Of a stretch of DNA of 10,320 nucleotides, positions 1 to 5,815 are shown one piece after another. The notes beneath the pieces were generated by a model. It did not search any database. It saw nothing but the letters and a program-made list of their open reading frames with translations, and had not been told where the DNA came from. The stretch covers positions 1-10,320 of the forward strand of contig CANLHV010000037.1 of assembly GCA_947490975.1 (NCBI GenBank), written 5' to 3'. This DNA is from Acidimicrobiaceae bacterium. GTDB taxonomy: Bacteria > Actinomycetota > Acidimicrobiia > Acidimicrobiales > Ilumatobacteraceae. Position 1 is the stretch's first letter, and each line of letters starts with the position of its first letter. The position numbers were made by a program, and so were the translations under genes.

Positions 1-860
1 CATGTGCACGGAAACGACGAAATCAAACCAGCAGGCACGCCGTAACTGCCATCTGACGGCACCGACATACTGACCCAGTCGCCTGCTGGCGTGCCCTGCA
101 CCCAGTTGCGCACATGATCCATCGCTGCAGTGCCAGCAGATGCCGCCGATGACAAACCGCGAGCTTTAATAATCGCCGCACCGCGCTTGGCAACTGTCGG
201 AATAAAAGTTTCGCGTGTCCAAGTTTCATCGTTGACAACAGCGGCGGCATTTTTGCCATCGACTTCGCAGTTATAAAGATCTGGATACTGCGACGCCGAA
301 TGATTGCCCCAGATCGTCATCTTCTTGATCGCCGTCACTGGCTTGCCGACACGCTGGGCCAACTGGGCCACCGCACGATTGTGATCAAGTCGTGTCATCG
401 CCGTAAATTGCTTCGGGTCAATCTCAGGTGCGTTGCTCATCGCAATAAAAGCATTCGTATTTGCCGGATTGCCGACAACCAAAACTTTGACGTTCTTCTT
501 TGCATTCTTGGCAATCGCTCGACCCTGCGGCTTAAAAATGCCACCATTGGCAGTCAACAAATCTGCGCGCTCCATGCCATCTTTGCGAGGCATCGCGCCA
601 ATCAACAAAGCAATATCAGCGTCACCAAAAGCAACATTGGCATCATCGGTGGTGATTACATCCACGAGTGGCGAATACGCACAATCATCAAGTTCCATTT
701 TTACGCCGTTCAGCGCGCCGAGCGCTGGTGTCACTTCAAGCAGTTGCAAAATTACCGGCGTATCTGGCCCGAGCATTTGCCCTGATGCGATGCGAAACAA
801 AATTCCGTAGCCGATTTGTCCGGCCGCGCCGGTAACTGTGATGCGAACTGGTGTAGTCAT
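1..860 (-). CDS. mdh: Malate dehydrogenase, type 2 (3' end outside window)
   Basis: NAD-dependent malate dehydrogenase, interconverting malate and oxaloacetate in the cytoplasmic TCA cycle. The frame is open from ATG at 860 to the left edge: 286 residues visible of about 328 usual, so roughly 40 C-terminal residues are missing. Seen: Rossmann motif GAAGQIG at residues 11-17; acidic Glu42 at the end of the second strand, which favours NAD over NADP; the substrate-loop arginines Arg92 and Arg98 in PRKDGMER; NPANTNA at 131-137; LDHNR with catalytic Asp159 and Arg162; and GNHS with catalytic His187. The sequence closely follows the actinobacterial (mycobacterial) type rather than the E. coli type. 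The start lies 23 bases after the stop of the acyltransferase gene and has no Shine-Dalgarno match. A TAGGCT box 8 bases upstream could give the gene its own nearly leaderless transcript as well as read-through from sucCD. All catalytic residues are present; the call is firm. Confidence 0.95.
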   Translation of the reverse strand, partial: MTTPVRITVTGAAGQIGYGILFRIASGQMLGPDTPVILQLLEVTPALGALNGVKMELDDCAYSPLVDVITTDDANVAFGDADIALLIGAMPRKDGMERADLLTANGGIFKPQGRAIAKNAKKNVKVLVVGNPANTNAFIAMSNAPEIDPKQFTAMTRLDHNRAVAQLAQRVGKPVTAIKKMTIWGNHSASQYPDLYNCEVDGKNAAAVVNDETWTRETFIPTVAKRGAAIIKARGLSSAASAGTAAMDHVRNWVQGTPAGDWVSMSVPSDGSYGVPAGLISSFPCT

Positions 861-868
861 AGCGCGTA

Positions 869-874
869 AGCCTA
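869..874 (-). promoter_or_regulatory. Possible -10 box for mdh
   Basis: On the minus strand this reads TAGGCT, matching the TAnnnT -10 pattern, and ends 8 bases before the mdh ATG. A start 6-7 bases downstream would leave a leader of only 1-2 bases. The gap also has no Shine-Dalgarno sequence. The match is short and could be chance; no clear -35 is visible. Confidence 0.3.
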
Positions 875-883
875 GGACAAAAC

Positions 884-2803
884 TTATGGCCGACCAATTG
901 CTTGCATCATCAAGTCGGCATATACCTTTTGCCCTTCAGGCCGAATATGAATCTTGTCGCTGTACAGATATTCAGGGTGCGCCGTGGCAATTGCATACCA
1001 GTCAAGAACTTTGACATTTTCGTATCTTGCTGGCAGCTCATTGATTCTTCGATTGTTTGTGTTCTGTCGAACTTCACTCGGCACATGCACAGTCACAAAC
1101 AACACCAGCGGCACATCGCGCAACGGCACCATGATTTCATCCAGAGTTTTCTCGTCAACCGTGTTGTTTGTGCCCAAATGAATGACCACAACCGACCCAA
1201 GTCGATTGACTGACTTCATGTAGTTTGCGATTTCAAGCGCTTGCCGATACGGGCGGCTTTTCAGCGCATCAACAGTCACGCCGCGCTGGGTCAAAATATT
1301 GGCCGCCCCCAACATCACCGAGTCTCCGATTGCTAAAACATCAATCACCTGACCGTCAAGTGTCGTCGTGCCCGTCACGACCTGCCCAACGATCGTGGTT
1401 GCTGCAGCCAATTCGCCACCACCGACGGTTTGCCCACCGCTCAACAAGTCGACTGTGTTGCCTTCGTTATCTGACAAGTTTTGAGCAATCTCATCTAGCT
1501 GTACACGCGCCGTAGCCAGACTGACAACACCGAACACGGGCAAAAGCGATACAAGCGCAGTGAGCACAATTCGCCGCTGTCGGCGCACGAGTTGTGCACC
1601 ATATGCCGGCTGGCGAAACTCAATCCACCAACGCGAGATTGCTCCTTGACGCACCGGGGTTTCGATATAGCGATAACTAAGTTCGGTGAGCGCAAGCGCG
1701 AGTAATACTAAAACTACAAATTCATATGGCGTCAAACCCTGACCCGCAAAGCGTCGATAAAACTGAAACACCGGCCAGTGAAACAAATAAAAGCCATACG
1801 AGCGACGACCCAACCAAACCAGTATCGGGTTGCTCAAACCTCTTGCAATCAATTTCGAACCAGGATGAACTGCCGCCGCAATCAGTGCAACACTCGCGAT
1901 GTCGGTCAAGAAAAACCCGCCGCGAAACAGCAGGTCATACCCGACAGTGCCGCCGTCTGTGCCTTCAATGACAGTATTAAAGCGCCACATCATAAATGCC
2001 AGCGCTGCTAGCCCACCAAAGCCGACGAAGTCATACAACTTGCTCTCGCCTGCTCGCGAATTTTGCAACAACCACGGTCGCCACCAAATCGCCAATGCGG
2101 CACCCAACAACAAGCCGCTAGAGCGGGTGATTGTTCCTAAAAACAAATAGTCGACACGCGATACCGACTGACCAAACAGGCTCATGAACTGCTCTGGCGT
2201 GTCGGCAATCGTCGAAATCACGCCTGGCTGATAAACAACACCCGTATATACAGCCAACGCAACTGCGATCAAGACAAATACAGCACTGACAATCGGCAGT
2301 CGTCGTTTGCCAAATTTGGCGACGACCAACATCACGACCGGCCAAATTAAGTAGAACTGTTCTTCAACCGCGAGCGACCACAAATGTCGCAACGGCACGA
2401 ATTCAAACGAAGTGAAATAACTCGTGCCTACCCAAACTTGAAACCAGTTGAAGCCGTAGAACAACGCCGCAATAACATCGCCACGCAGTGTGCCGAGTAT
2501 CTCGCGCTGAAACAGCGCCGCAAACACAACCACACCTAAAACAACAACCCACAACGCCGGCAACAATCGTCGCGCTCGACGCAACCAAAATTGTTTCAAA
2601 CTGACGGTGCCGCTTTTCTCTGATTCAGCGAGCAACAACAGCGTGATCAAATATCCACTGATCACAAAGAAAACTTCGACGCCCAGAAAGCCGCCCGGTA
2701 GCCAAAGTTTGTTGGCGTGATAGACGATCACTGCCAAAACCGAAAGTGCTCGAATGCCGTCAAGCGACGGGATATAGCTCAGAAGTTCAGATCGTTTATT
2801 CAT
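884..2803 (-). CDS. Acyltransferase-3 / SGNH membrane O-acyltransferase (OafA/OatA type)
   Basis: 639-residue integral membrane protein with the two-part architecture of OatA and OafA: an N-terminal acyltransferase-3 domain of about ten helices (residues 10-385), a further membrane segment at about 411-430, then an extracytoplasmic SGNH hydrolase-like domain (about 485-639). In the family the membrane part moves acetyl groups across the membrane and the SGNH part places them on a glycan. Seen: catalytic-type His29 in VYHA, the GVEVFFVISGYLIT block at 41-54, the Arg cluster 75-79, LWSLAVEEQFYLIWP at 141-155 and SYGFYLFHWP at 335-344. The SGNH blocks are GDS with Ser495, HLGTNN with Gly544 and Asn546, and DKIH with Asp616 and His619, so the catalytic set looks intact. 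The likely target is peptidoglycan or an exopolysaccharide; the sequence does not decide. ATG at 2803 starts 13 bases after sucD stops, with no Shine-Dalgarno, suggesting coupled translation in the sucCD transcript. Confidence 0.92.
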   Translation of the reverse strand: MNKRSELLSYIPSLDGIRALSVLAVIVYHANKLWLPGGFLGVEVFFVISGYLITLLLLAESEKSGTVSLKQFWLRRARRLLPALWVVVLGVVVFAALFQREILGTLRGDVIAALFYGFNWFQVWVGTSYFTSFEFVPLRHLWSLAVEEQFYLIWPVVMLVVAKFGKRRLPIVSAVFVLIAVALAVYTGVVYQPGVISTIADTPEQFMSLFGQSVSRVDYLFLGTITRSSGLLLGAALAIWWRPWLLQNSRAGESKLYDFVGFGGLAALAFMMWRFNTVIEGTDGGTVGYDLLFRGGFFLTDIASVALIAAAVHPGSKLIARGLSNPILVWLGRRSYGFYLFHWPVFQFYRRFAGQGLTPYEFVVLVLLALALTELSYRYIETPVRQGAISRWWIEFRQPAYGAQLVRRQRRIVLTALVSLLPVFGVVSLATARVQLDEIAQNLSDNEGNTVDLLSGGQTVGGGELAAATTIVGQVVTGTTTLDGQVIDVLAIGDSVMLGAANILTQRGVTVDALKSRPYRQALEIANYMKSVNRLGSVVVIHLGTNNTVDEKTLDEIMVPLRDVPLVLFVTVHVPSEVRQNTNNRRINELPARYENVKVLDWYAIATAHPEYLYSDKIHIRPEGQKVYADLMMQAIGRP

Positions 2804-2816
2804 CGACGACTAAGTC

Positions 2817-3713
2817 TTACATTGATGCGATTATTTGTGCCATCAATTCGCACGCCTCAGTCGGGTTCAGCCCAACTTTGACACCCGCACTTGTCAAGGC
2901 GTCCATCTTGCCTTGCGCCGTGCCTTTACCGCCTGAAACAATCGCCCCGGCATGACCCATTTTTTTGCCCGCTGGCGCTGTGACACCAGCGATGTAGGCG
3001 CTCATCGGTTTTGTTACATGAGTCATAATGAATTCGGCGGCCTCTTCTTCTGCTGTGCCACCAATTTCGCCAATCATGATGATCGCATGCGTTTCAGGAT
3101 CAGATTGAAACTCAGCCAAACAATCGACGAACGAAGTGCCAGGCACCGGGTCTCCGCCGATGCCGACGCAAGTCGACACACCGATATTGCGTTGTTTCAA
3201 TTCGTATAGCGCTTGATATGTCAGCGTGCCAGAACGCGAAACAATACCTACGTTTGGCCCCTTCGCAGTTGGCAACGCAGCAATCTCACCAGCGGTAATG
3301 CCGATGTTGCATTTGCCAGGGCTAATAATGCCAGGACAATTTGGCCCGAGCAGTCGAGTCTTCGGAAAATCGCGTTGCAATGTTGCAAAAACTCTGGCTT
3401 CATCTTGGGCTGGCACGCCTTCAGTGATGCACACGACAAAACCGATGCCTGCACGCGCCGCTTCAAGAATTGCGGCGGGTGCCGCCTTTGGTGGCACAGC
3501 GATAAACGATGCAGTCGCGCCAGTGGCAGCAACTGCACTTTCGACAGTGTCAAAAACTGGAATGCCTTCGACGTCTTGACCCGCTTTGCCTGGTGTTACG
3601 CCGGCAACAACTTGCGTGCCATAGTCGCGATTGCGCAGACCATGAAAGCGACCTTGACCACCGGTCAAACCCTGAACCAGAACTTTTGTATTTTCGTTGA
3701 CAAAAATCGCCAT
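2817..3713 (-). CDS. sucD: Succinyl-CoA synthetase alpha subunit
   Basis: Alpha subunit of ADP- or GDP-forming succinate-CoA ligase, which carries the phosphohistidine and binds CoA. It works as a complex with SucC, encoded just upstream. 298 residues, the usual family length. Seen: the CoA-binding loop LTGGQGRFH at residues 16-24, GPNCPGIISPGKCNIGI at 123-139, SRSGTLTYQ at 159-167, GIGGDPVPGTSFVDCL at 184-199, GEIGG at 215-219, and the active-site segment GHAGAIVSGGKGTA with phospho-accepting His254. The start is placed at ATG 3713 because the protein then begins MAIFVNENTK as in homologues. An AGGAAAG ribosome site lies 7 bases before it, and one base separates it from the sucC stop. An in-frame ATG at 3758 would overlap sucC and add 15 residues foreign to the family. 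The nucleotide used cannot be read from this subunit. Confidence 0.97.
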   Translation of the reverse strand: MAIFVNENTKVLVQGLTGGQGRFHGLRNRDYGTQVVAGVTPGKAGQDVEGIPVFDTVESAVAATGATASFIAVPPKAAPAAILEAARAGIGFVVCITEGVPAQDEARVFATLQRDFPKTRLLGPNCPGIISPGKCNIGITAGEIAALPTAKGPNVGIVSRSGTLTYQALYELKQRNIGVSTCVGIGGDPVPGTSFVDCLAEFQSDPETHAIIMIGEIGGTAEEEAAEFIMTHVTKPMSAYIAGVTAPAGKKMGHAGAIVSGGKGTAQGKMDALTSAGVKVGLNPTEACELMAQIIASM

Positions 3714-3714
3714 G

Positions 3715-4866
3715 TTATTTCTTTCCTGCAATCTCGACGGCGGTTCGCGCAGCCTCAAGCATCGTCGATCGTGAAATCAACTGCGACTCGGCAATACCTG
3801 CGGCAGCAATGATCGCTCTTCCTTCGGTCGCATTTGTGCCATCGAGGCGAATCACAATCGGTGCACGCAGTTTGACGCGCTTCATCGCTTCGACAATGCC
3901 CTTGGCGACTTCGTCTCCGCGAGTGATGCCACCAAAAATATTGATAAAAATGCTCTTTACTTTTGTGTCAGAGTTGATCACTTCAAGTGCCGCAGTCATC
4001 AATTCGGCGTTCGCACCGCCGCCAATATCTAAAAAGTTCGCGGCCTTACCGCCAACCTGGTTGACGACATCAAGTGTGCTCATCGCCAAACCGGCACCGT
4101 TAGCAATAATGCCAACTGAGCCATCTAGACCGATGTATTGCAAGTTTTTTTCGCGTGCGAGTTTTTCGCGGTCGTCTAGTTCTTCGGTTGCACGATATTC
4201 ATCCCACTCGGGGTGACGAAAAGCGGCGTTGTCGTCGAGTGTGACCTTTGCATCAAGTGCATGAACTTCGCCGGTCGGTTTCAAAATCAACGGGTTGATT
4301 TCTGCAAGATCGCAATCACCCTTCGTGAAGCATTCATAAAGCTTGAGCAACATTGCCGCCACACCATCTTGTGCTTTTTCTGAAATGCGCGCATCAACAA
4401 CGGCGCGTTTTGCCGAATCAAGACTTAAACCTTCAACCGGGTTGACATGCAACTTGACAATCGCAGTCGGGTCAACAACTGCAACGTGTTCGATCTCGAC
4501 ACCACCCTGTGCCGAAAGCATCAACAAATGTCGTTTCGCCGATCGATCAAGAGTGAACGATGCGTAATACTCTTCGGCGATATCTGATGCATGTTCAACC
4601 CACACGCGCTTGACGATGTGGCTCTTGATGTCCATTCCTAAAATATTTTTTGCGTGCAATCGCACTTCGTCTGCGTTGTTTGCCAACTTGATGCCACCTG
4701 CTTTGCCACGACCACCAACTTGCACCTGGGCTTTGATTACAACCGGATACTTCGCCAGTTCTGCCTGAGCAACTGCTTCATCAACTGTCATCGCGACGCC
4801 ACCAGCCGAAACGGCGATGCCATAGCGCGCGAAATATTGCTTGCCTTGATACTCAAAAAGATCCAC
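3715..4866 (-). CDS. sucC: Succinyl-CoA synthetase beta subunit
   Basis: Beta subunit of succinate-CoA ligase; binds the nucleotide through an ATP-grasp fold and pairs with SucD to convert succinyl-CoA to succinate with ATP or GTP formation. 383 residues, full length for bacterial SucC (about 388). Seen: N-terminal MDLFEYQGKQYFARYGI, the nucleotide-binding AQVQVGGRGKAGGIKLA at residues 46-62, metal-binding Asn191 in EINPL and Asp205 in ALDAKV, FLDIGGGANAE at 278-288 and the CoA-ligase-domain motif NIFGGITRGDEVAKGI at 309-324. In that motif most homologues carry Cys where this protein has Gly317; this position is not catalytic. The start is GTG at 4866, chosen because it gives the family N terminus and is preceded by AAAGGAAA with a 6-base spacer. 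The gap to the upstream B12-subunit gene is 14 bases, so the two are very likely co-transcribed. Confidence 0.97.
   Translation of the reverse strand: MDLFEYQGKQYFARYGIAVSAGGVAMTVDEAVAQAELAKYPVVIKAQVQVGGRGKAGGIKLANNADEVRLHAKNILGMDIKSHIVKRVWVEHASDIAEEYYASFTLDRSAKRHLLMLSAQGGVEIEHVAVVDPTAIVKLHVNPVEGLSLDSAKRAVVDARISEKAQDGVAAMLLKLYECFTKGDCDLAEINPLILKPTGEVHALDAKVTLDDNAAFRHPEWDEYRATEELDDREKLAREKNLQYIGLDGSVGIIANGAGLAMSTLDVVNQVGGKAANFLDIGGGANAELMTAALEVINSDTKVKSIFINIFGGITRGDEVAKGIVEAMKRVKLRAPIVIRLDGTNATEGRAIIAAAGIAESQLISRSTMLEAARTAVEIAGKK
3721..3727 (-). promoter_or_regulatory. Ribosome binding site of sucD
   Basis: Minus-strand AGGAAAG, 7 bases before ATG 3713, inside the last codons of sucC. It decides the sucD start in favour of 3713 over the upstream in-frame ATG at 3758. 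Confidence 0.8.
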
Positions 4867-4870
4867 TTAA

Positions 4871-4878
4871 TTTCCTTT
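4871..4878 (-). promoter_or_regulatory. Ribosome binding site of sucC
   Basis: Minus-strand AAAGGAAA; its AGGA core ends 6 bases before the GTG start at 4866. It supports GTG as the true start, and contrasts with the first genes of units in this window, which lack such a site. Confidence 0.75.
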
Positions 4879-4880
4879 GT

Positions 4881-5288
4881 TCAGTTTTCTTCGCGCGAGT
4901 CAAGCGCCAACTCTAACCACTTGGCGATATCACCTAGTGACGAGCCAGGCCCGAAAATTTCGCCGACACCTTGTTGTTTGAGCGTGACTATGTCATCTTC
5001 AGGTATGACCCCGCCGCCGAAAATTAGAATTTCGCCTAGTTTGCGATTGCGTAGTTCTTCCATCACGCGCGGAAACAAAGTCAGGTGCGCGCCCGACAAC
5101 AGCGACAACCCCACGGCATCGGCATCTTCTTGCAACACAGTTTCAGCGATTTGCTCTGGCGTCTGGTGAAGACCGGTATAAATGACCTCAAAACCATGGT
5201 CGCGCAAGGCACGGGTGATTGTCTTGGCCCCTCGGTCATGGCCGTCTAGGCCGGGCTTGGCTACGACAACGCGATAATTTCGTTTCAC
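4881..5288 (-). CDS. Stand-alone B12-binding subunit of an acyl-CoA mutase (methylmalonyl/isobutyryl-CoA mutase small-subunit type)
   Basis: 135-residue cobalamin-binding protein, like the separate small subunit of isobutyryl-CoA mutase or the C-terminal domain of methylmalonyl-CoA mutase. Such subunits hold adenosylcobalamin for a catalytic large subunit, which is not in this window. Seen: the DxHxxG motif as Asp15-Gly-His17-Asp-Arg-Gly20, with His17 as the lower axial cobalt ligand; the SxL motif at Ser62-Leu64 (GLSLLSGAH); and the glycine-rich IFGGGVIPEDD at 89-99. These are the three B12-binding elements of the class, all intact, and they fill nearly the whole protein. The GTG start at 5288 is forced: an in-frame TGA lies at 5292-5294 and no other start fits the conserved N terminus. 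As first gene before sucCD it fits a route in which a branched or odd-chain acyl-CoA is rearranged to succinyl-CoA and then used by SucCD. Which acyl-CoA is used cannot be told from this subunit. Confidence 0.9.
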   Translation of the reverse strand: MKRNYRVVVAKPGLDGHDRGAKTITRALRDHGFEVIYTGLHQTPEQIAETVLQEDADAVGLSLLSGAHLTLFPRVMEELRNRKLGEILIFGGGVIPEDDIVTLKQQGVGEIFGPGSSLGDIAKWLELALDSREEN

Positions 5289-5295
5289 AACTCAA

Positions 5296-5301
5296 TAACC
5301 T
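5296..5301 (+). promoter_or_regulatory. Candidate -10 box of the 5308 gene (leaderless)
   Basis: TAACCT, a TAnnnT match, ends 6 bases before ATG 5308. Transcription would therefore begin at or next to the A of the start codon. No Shine-Dalgarno sequence precedes this gene, as expected for a leaderless transcript. The box overlaps the opposite-strand box at 5298-5303. Confidence 0.45.
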
Positions 5302-5303
5302 TA
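5298..5303 (-). promoter_or_regulatory. Candidate -10 box of the B12-subunit/sucCD unit
   Basis: Minus-strand TAAGGT, a TAnnnT match, ends 9 bases before GTG 5288. A start 7 bases downstream of the box would be near 5291, leaving a leader of about 3 bases. It shares four base pairs with the plus-strand box, within the near-palindrome TAACCTTA at 5296-5303. Confidence 0.4.
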
Positions 5304-5307
5304 CGAC

Positions 5308-5787
5308 ATGCGCCGTATCCAATTCACATCGCCAATCATGCGCGCCGTTGCGCCAGTTGTTGGGGGCATCCTCGGGTTCGCAATTTTGTTTGGAGTTACA
5401 TGGATTTTTGCCAGCATGGCCACCGATAACCGCGAACAAAACCCCGAGACGGTTGCAAAAACTTTCGAGATCGGTCGCGTCGACGACATCGCGAAACAGG
5501 TCAGCGAGGGTGGTCCAATTCTTTACCCTGACTTGCGCGACTCAACCGGCAAGCGCTCGATCGTTATTGACCACACAGGTGACAACCCAGCCAAGGGATG
5601 GCAGGTTTACTACGCCTACCCTGCCGATCGCAACGAGAACTGTCTCGTCGAGCACATTGTCAACACGCGAGAGTTCAAAGATTGTGAAGGTCGCACACTC
5701 GGCGTTGAACAATTGCAACTTCCGCTTGATGTTCGACCGATCGTCGAAAATATGCGCACGCTACTGATTGATTTGCGCGCTAACTAA
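5308..5787 (+). CDS. Small single-pass membrane protein with a possible degenerate Rieske-like domain; function unknown
   Basis: 159 residues; I do not recognise a named family with certainty. Seen: a short basic N terminus (RR at 2-3), one hydrophobic helix at about 13-38 without a clear cleavage site (probably a membrane anchor, C terminus outside), then a soluble domain of about 120 residues. That domain reads like the outline of a Rieske fold: an opening strand FEIGRVDDI (53-61), GGP with LYPDL (68-76), a middle strand, and the stretch from Cys112 to Cys126, with Phe123 just before DCEGR and then a leucine/proline-rich end (QLPLDVRP). The paired CxH and CxxH cluster ligands of real Rieske proteins are absent, so an iron-sulfur cluster is unlikely; Cys112 and Cys126 could form a disulfide. 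ATG 5308 has no ribosome site but sits 6 bases after a TAACCT box; Met11 is a weaker alternative start. The gene is divergent from the B12/sucCD unit and convergent with pcrA. Confidence 0.8.
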   Translation: MRRIQFTSPIMRAVAPVVGGILGFAILFGVTWIFASMATDNREQNPETVAKTFEIGRVDDIAKQVSEGGPILYPDLRDSTGKRSIVIDHTGDNPAKGWQVYYAYPADRNENCLVEHIVNTREFKDCEGRTLGVEQLQLPLDVRPIVENMRTLLIDLRAN

Positions 5788-5815
5788 AAAATTTAGCTCA
5801 CTAATTTATTTTTTT
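5786..5815. terminator. AT-rich two-way terminator candidate between the 5308 gene and pcrA
   Basis: The two convergent genes are 13 bases apart. Bases 5786-5796 can pair with 5801-5811 (nine pairs, two mismatches, loop CTCA), followed on the plus strand by a run of seven T at 5809-5815. On the minus strand the A run at 5786-5791 becomes a T run after the stem. A competing stem pairs GCTCA at 5796-5800 with TGAGC at 5815-5819. The stem is weak and AT-rich, so confidence is modest, but the position suits termination in both directions. Confidence 0.4.

Noticed and set aside
300..785. 161-codon plus-strand open frame at the left end
   Set aside because: It is antisense to malate dehydrogenase, whose frame with all catalytic motifs covers this whole stretch.
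3714..3758. Longer sucD starting at the in-frame ATG 3758
   Set aside because: It would add 15 residues not found in the family and overlap the end of sucC; the ATG at 3713 has a good ribosome site and gives the standard N terminus.
3213..3812. 199-codon plus-strand open frame opposite sucD and the end of sucC
   Set aside because: It lies wholly antisense to strongly conserved genes, is rich in Cys/Arg/Trp as shadow frames are, and matches no family I know.
5236..5439. 67-codon minus-strand frame covering the divergent gap
   Set aside because: It overlaps both the B12-subunit gene in another frame and the membrane-protein gene antisense, and has no recognisable features.
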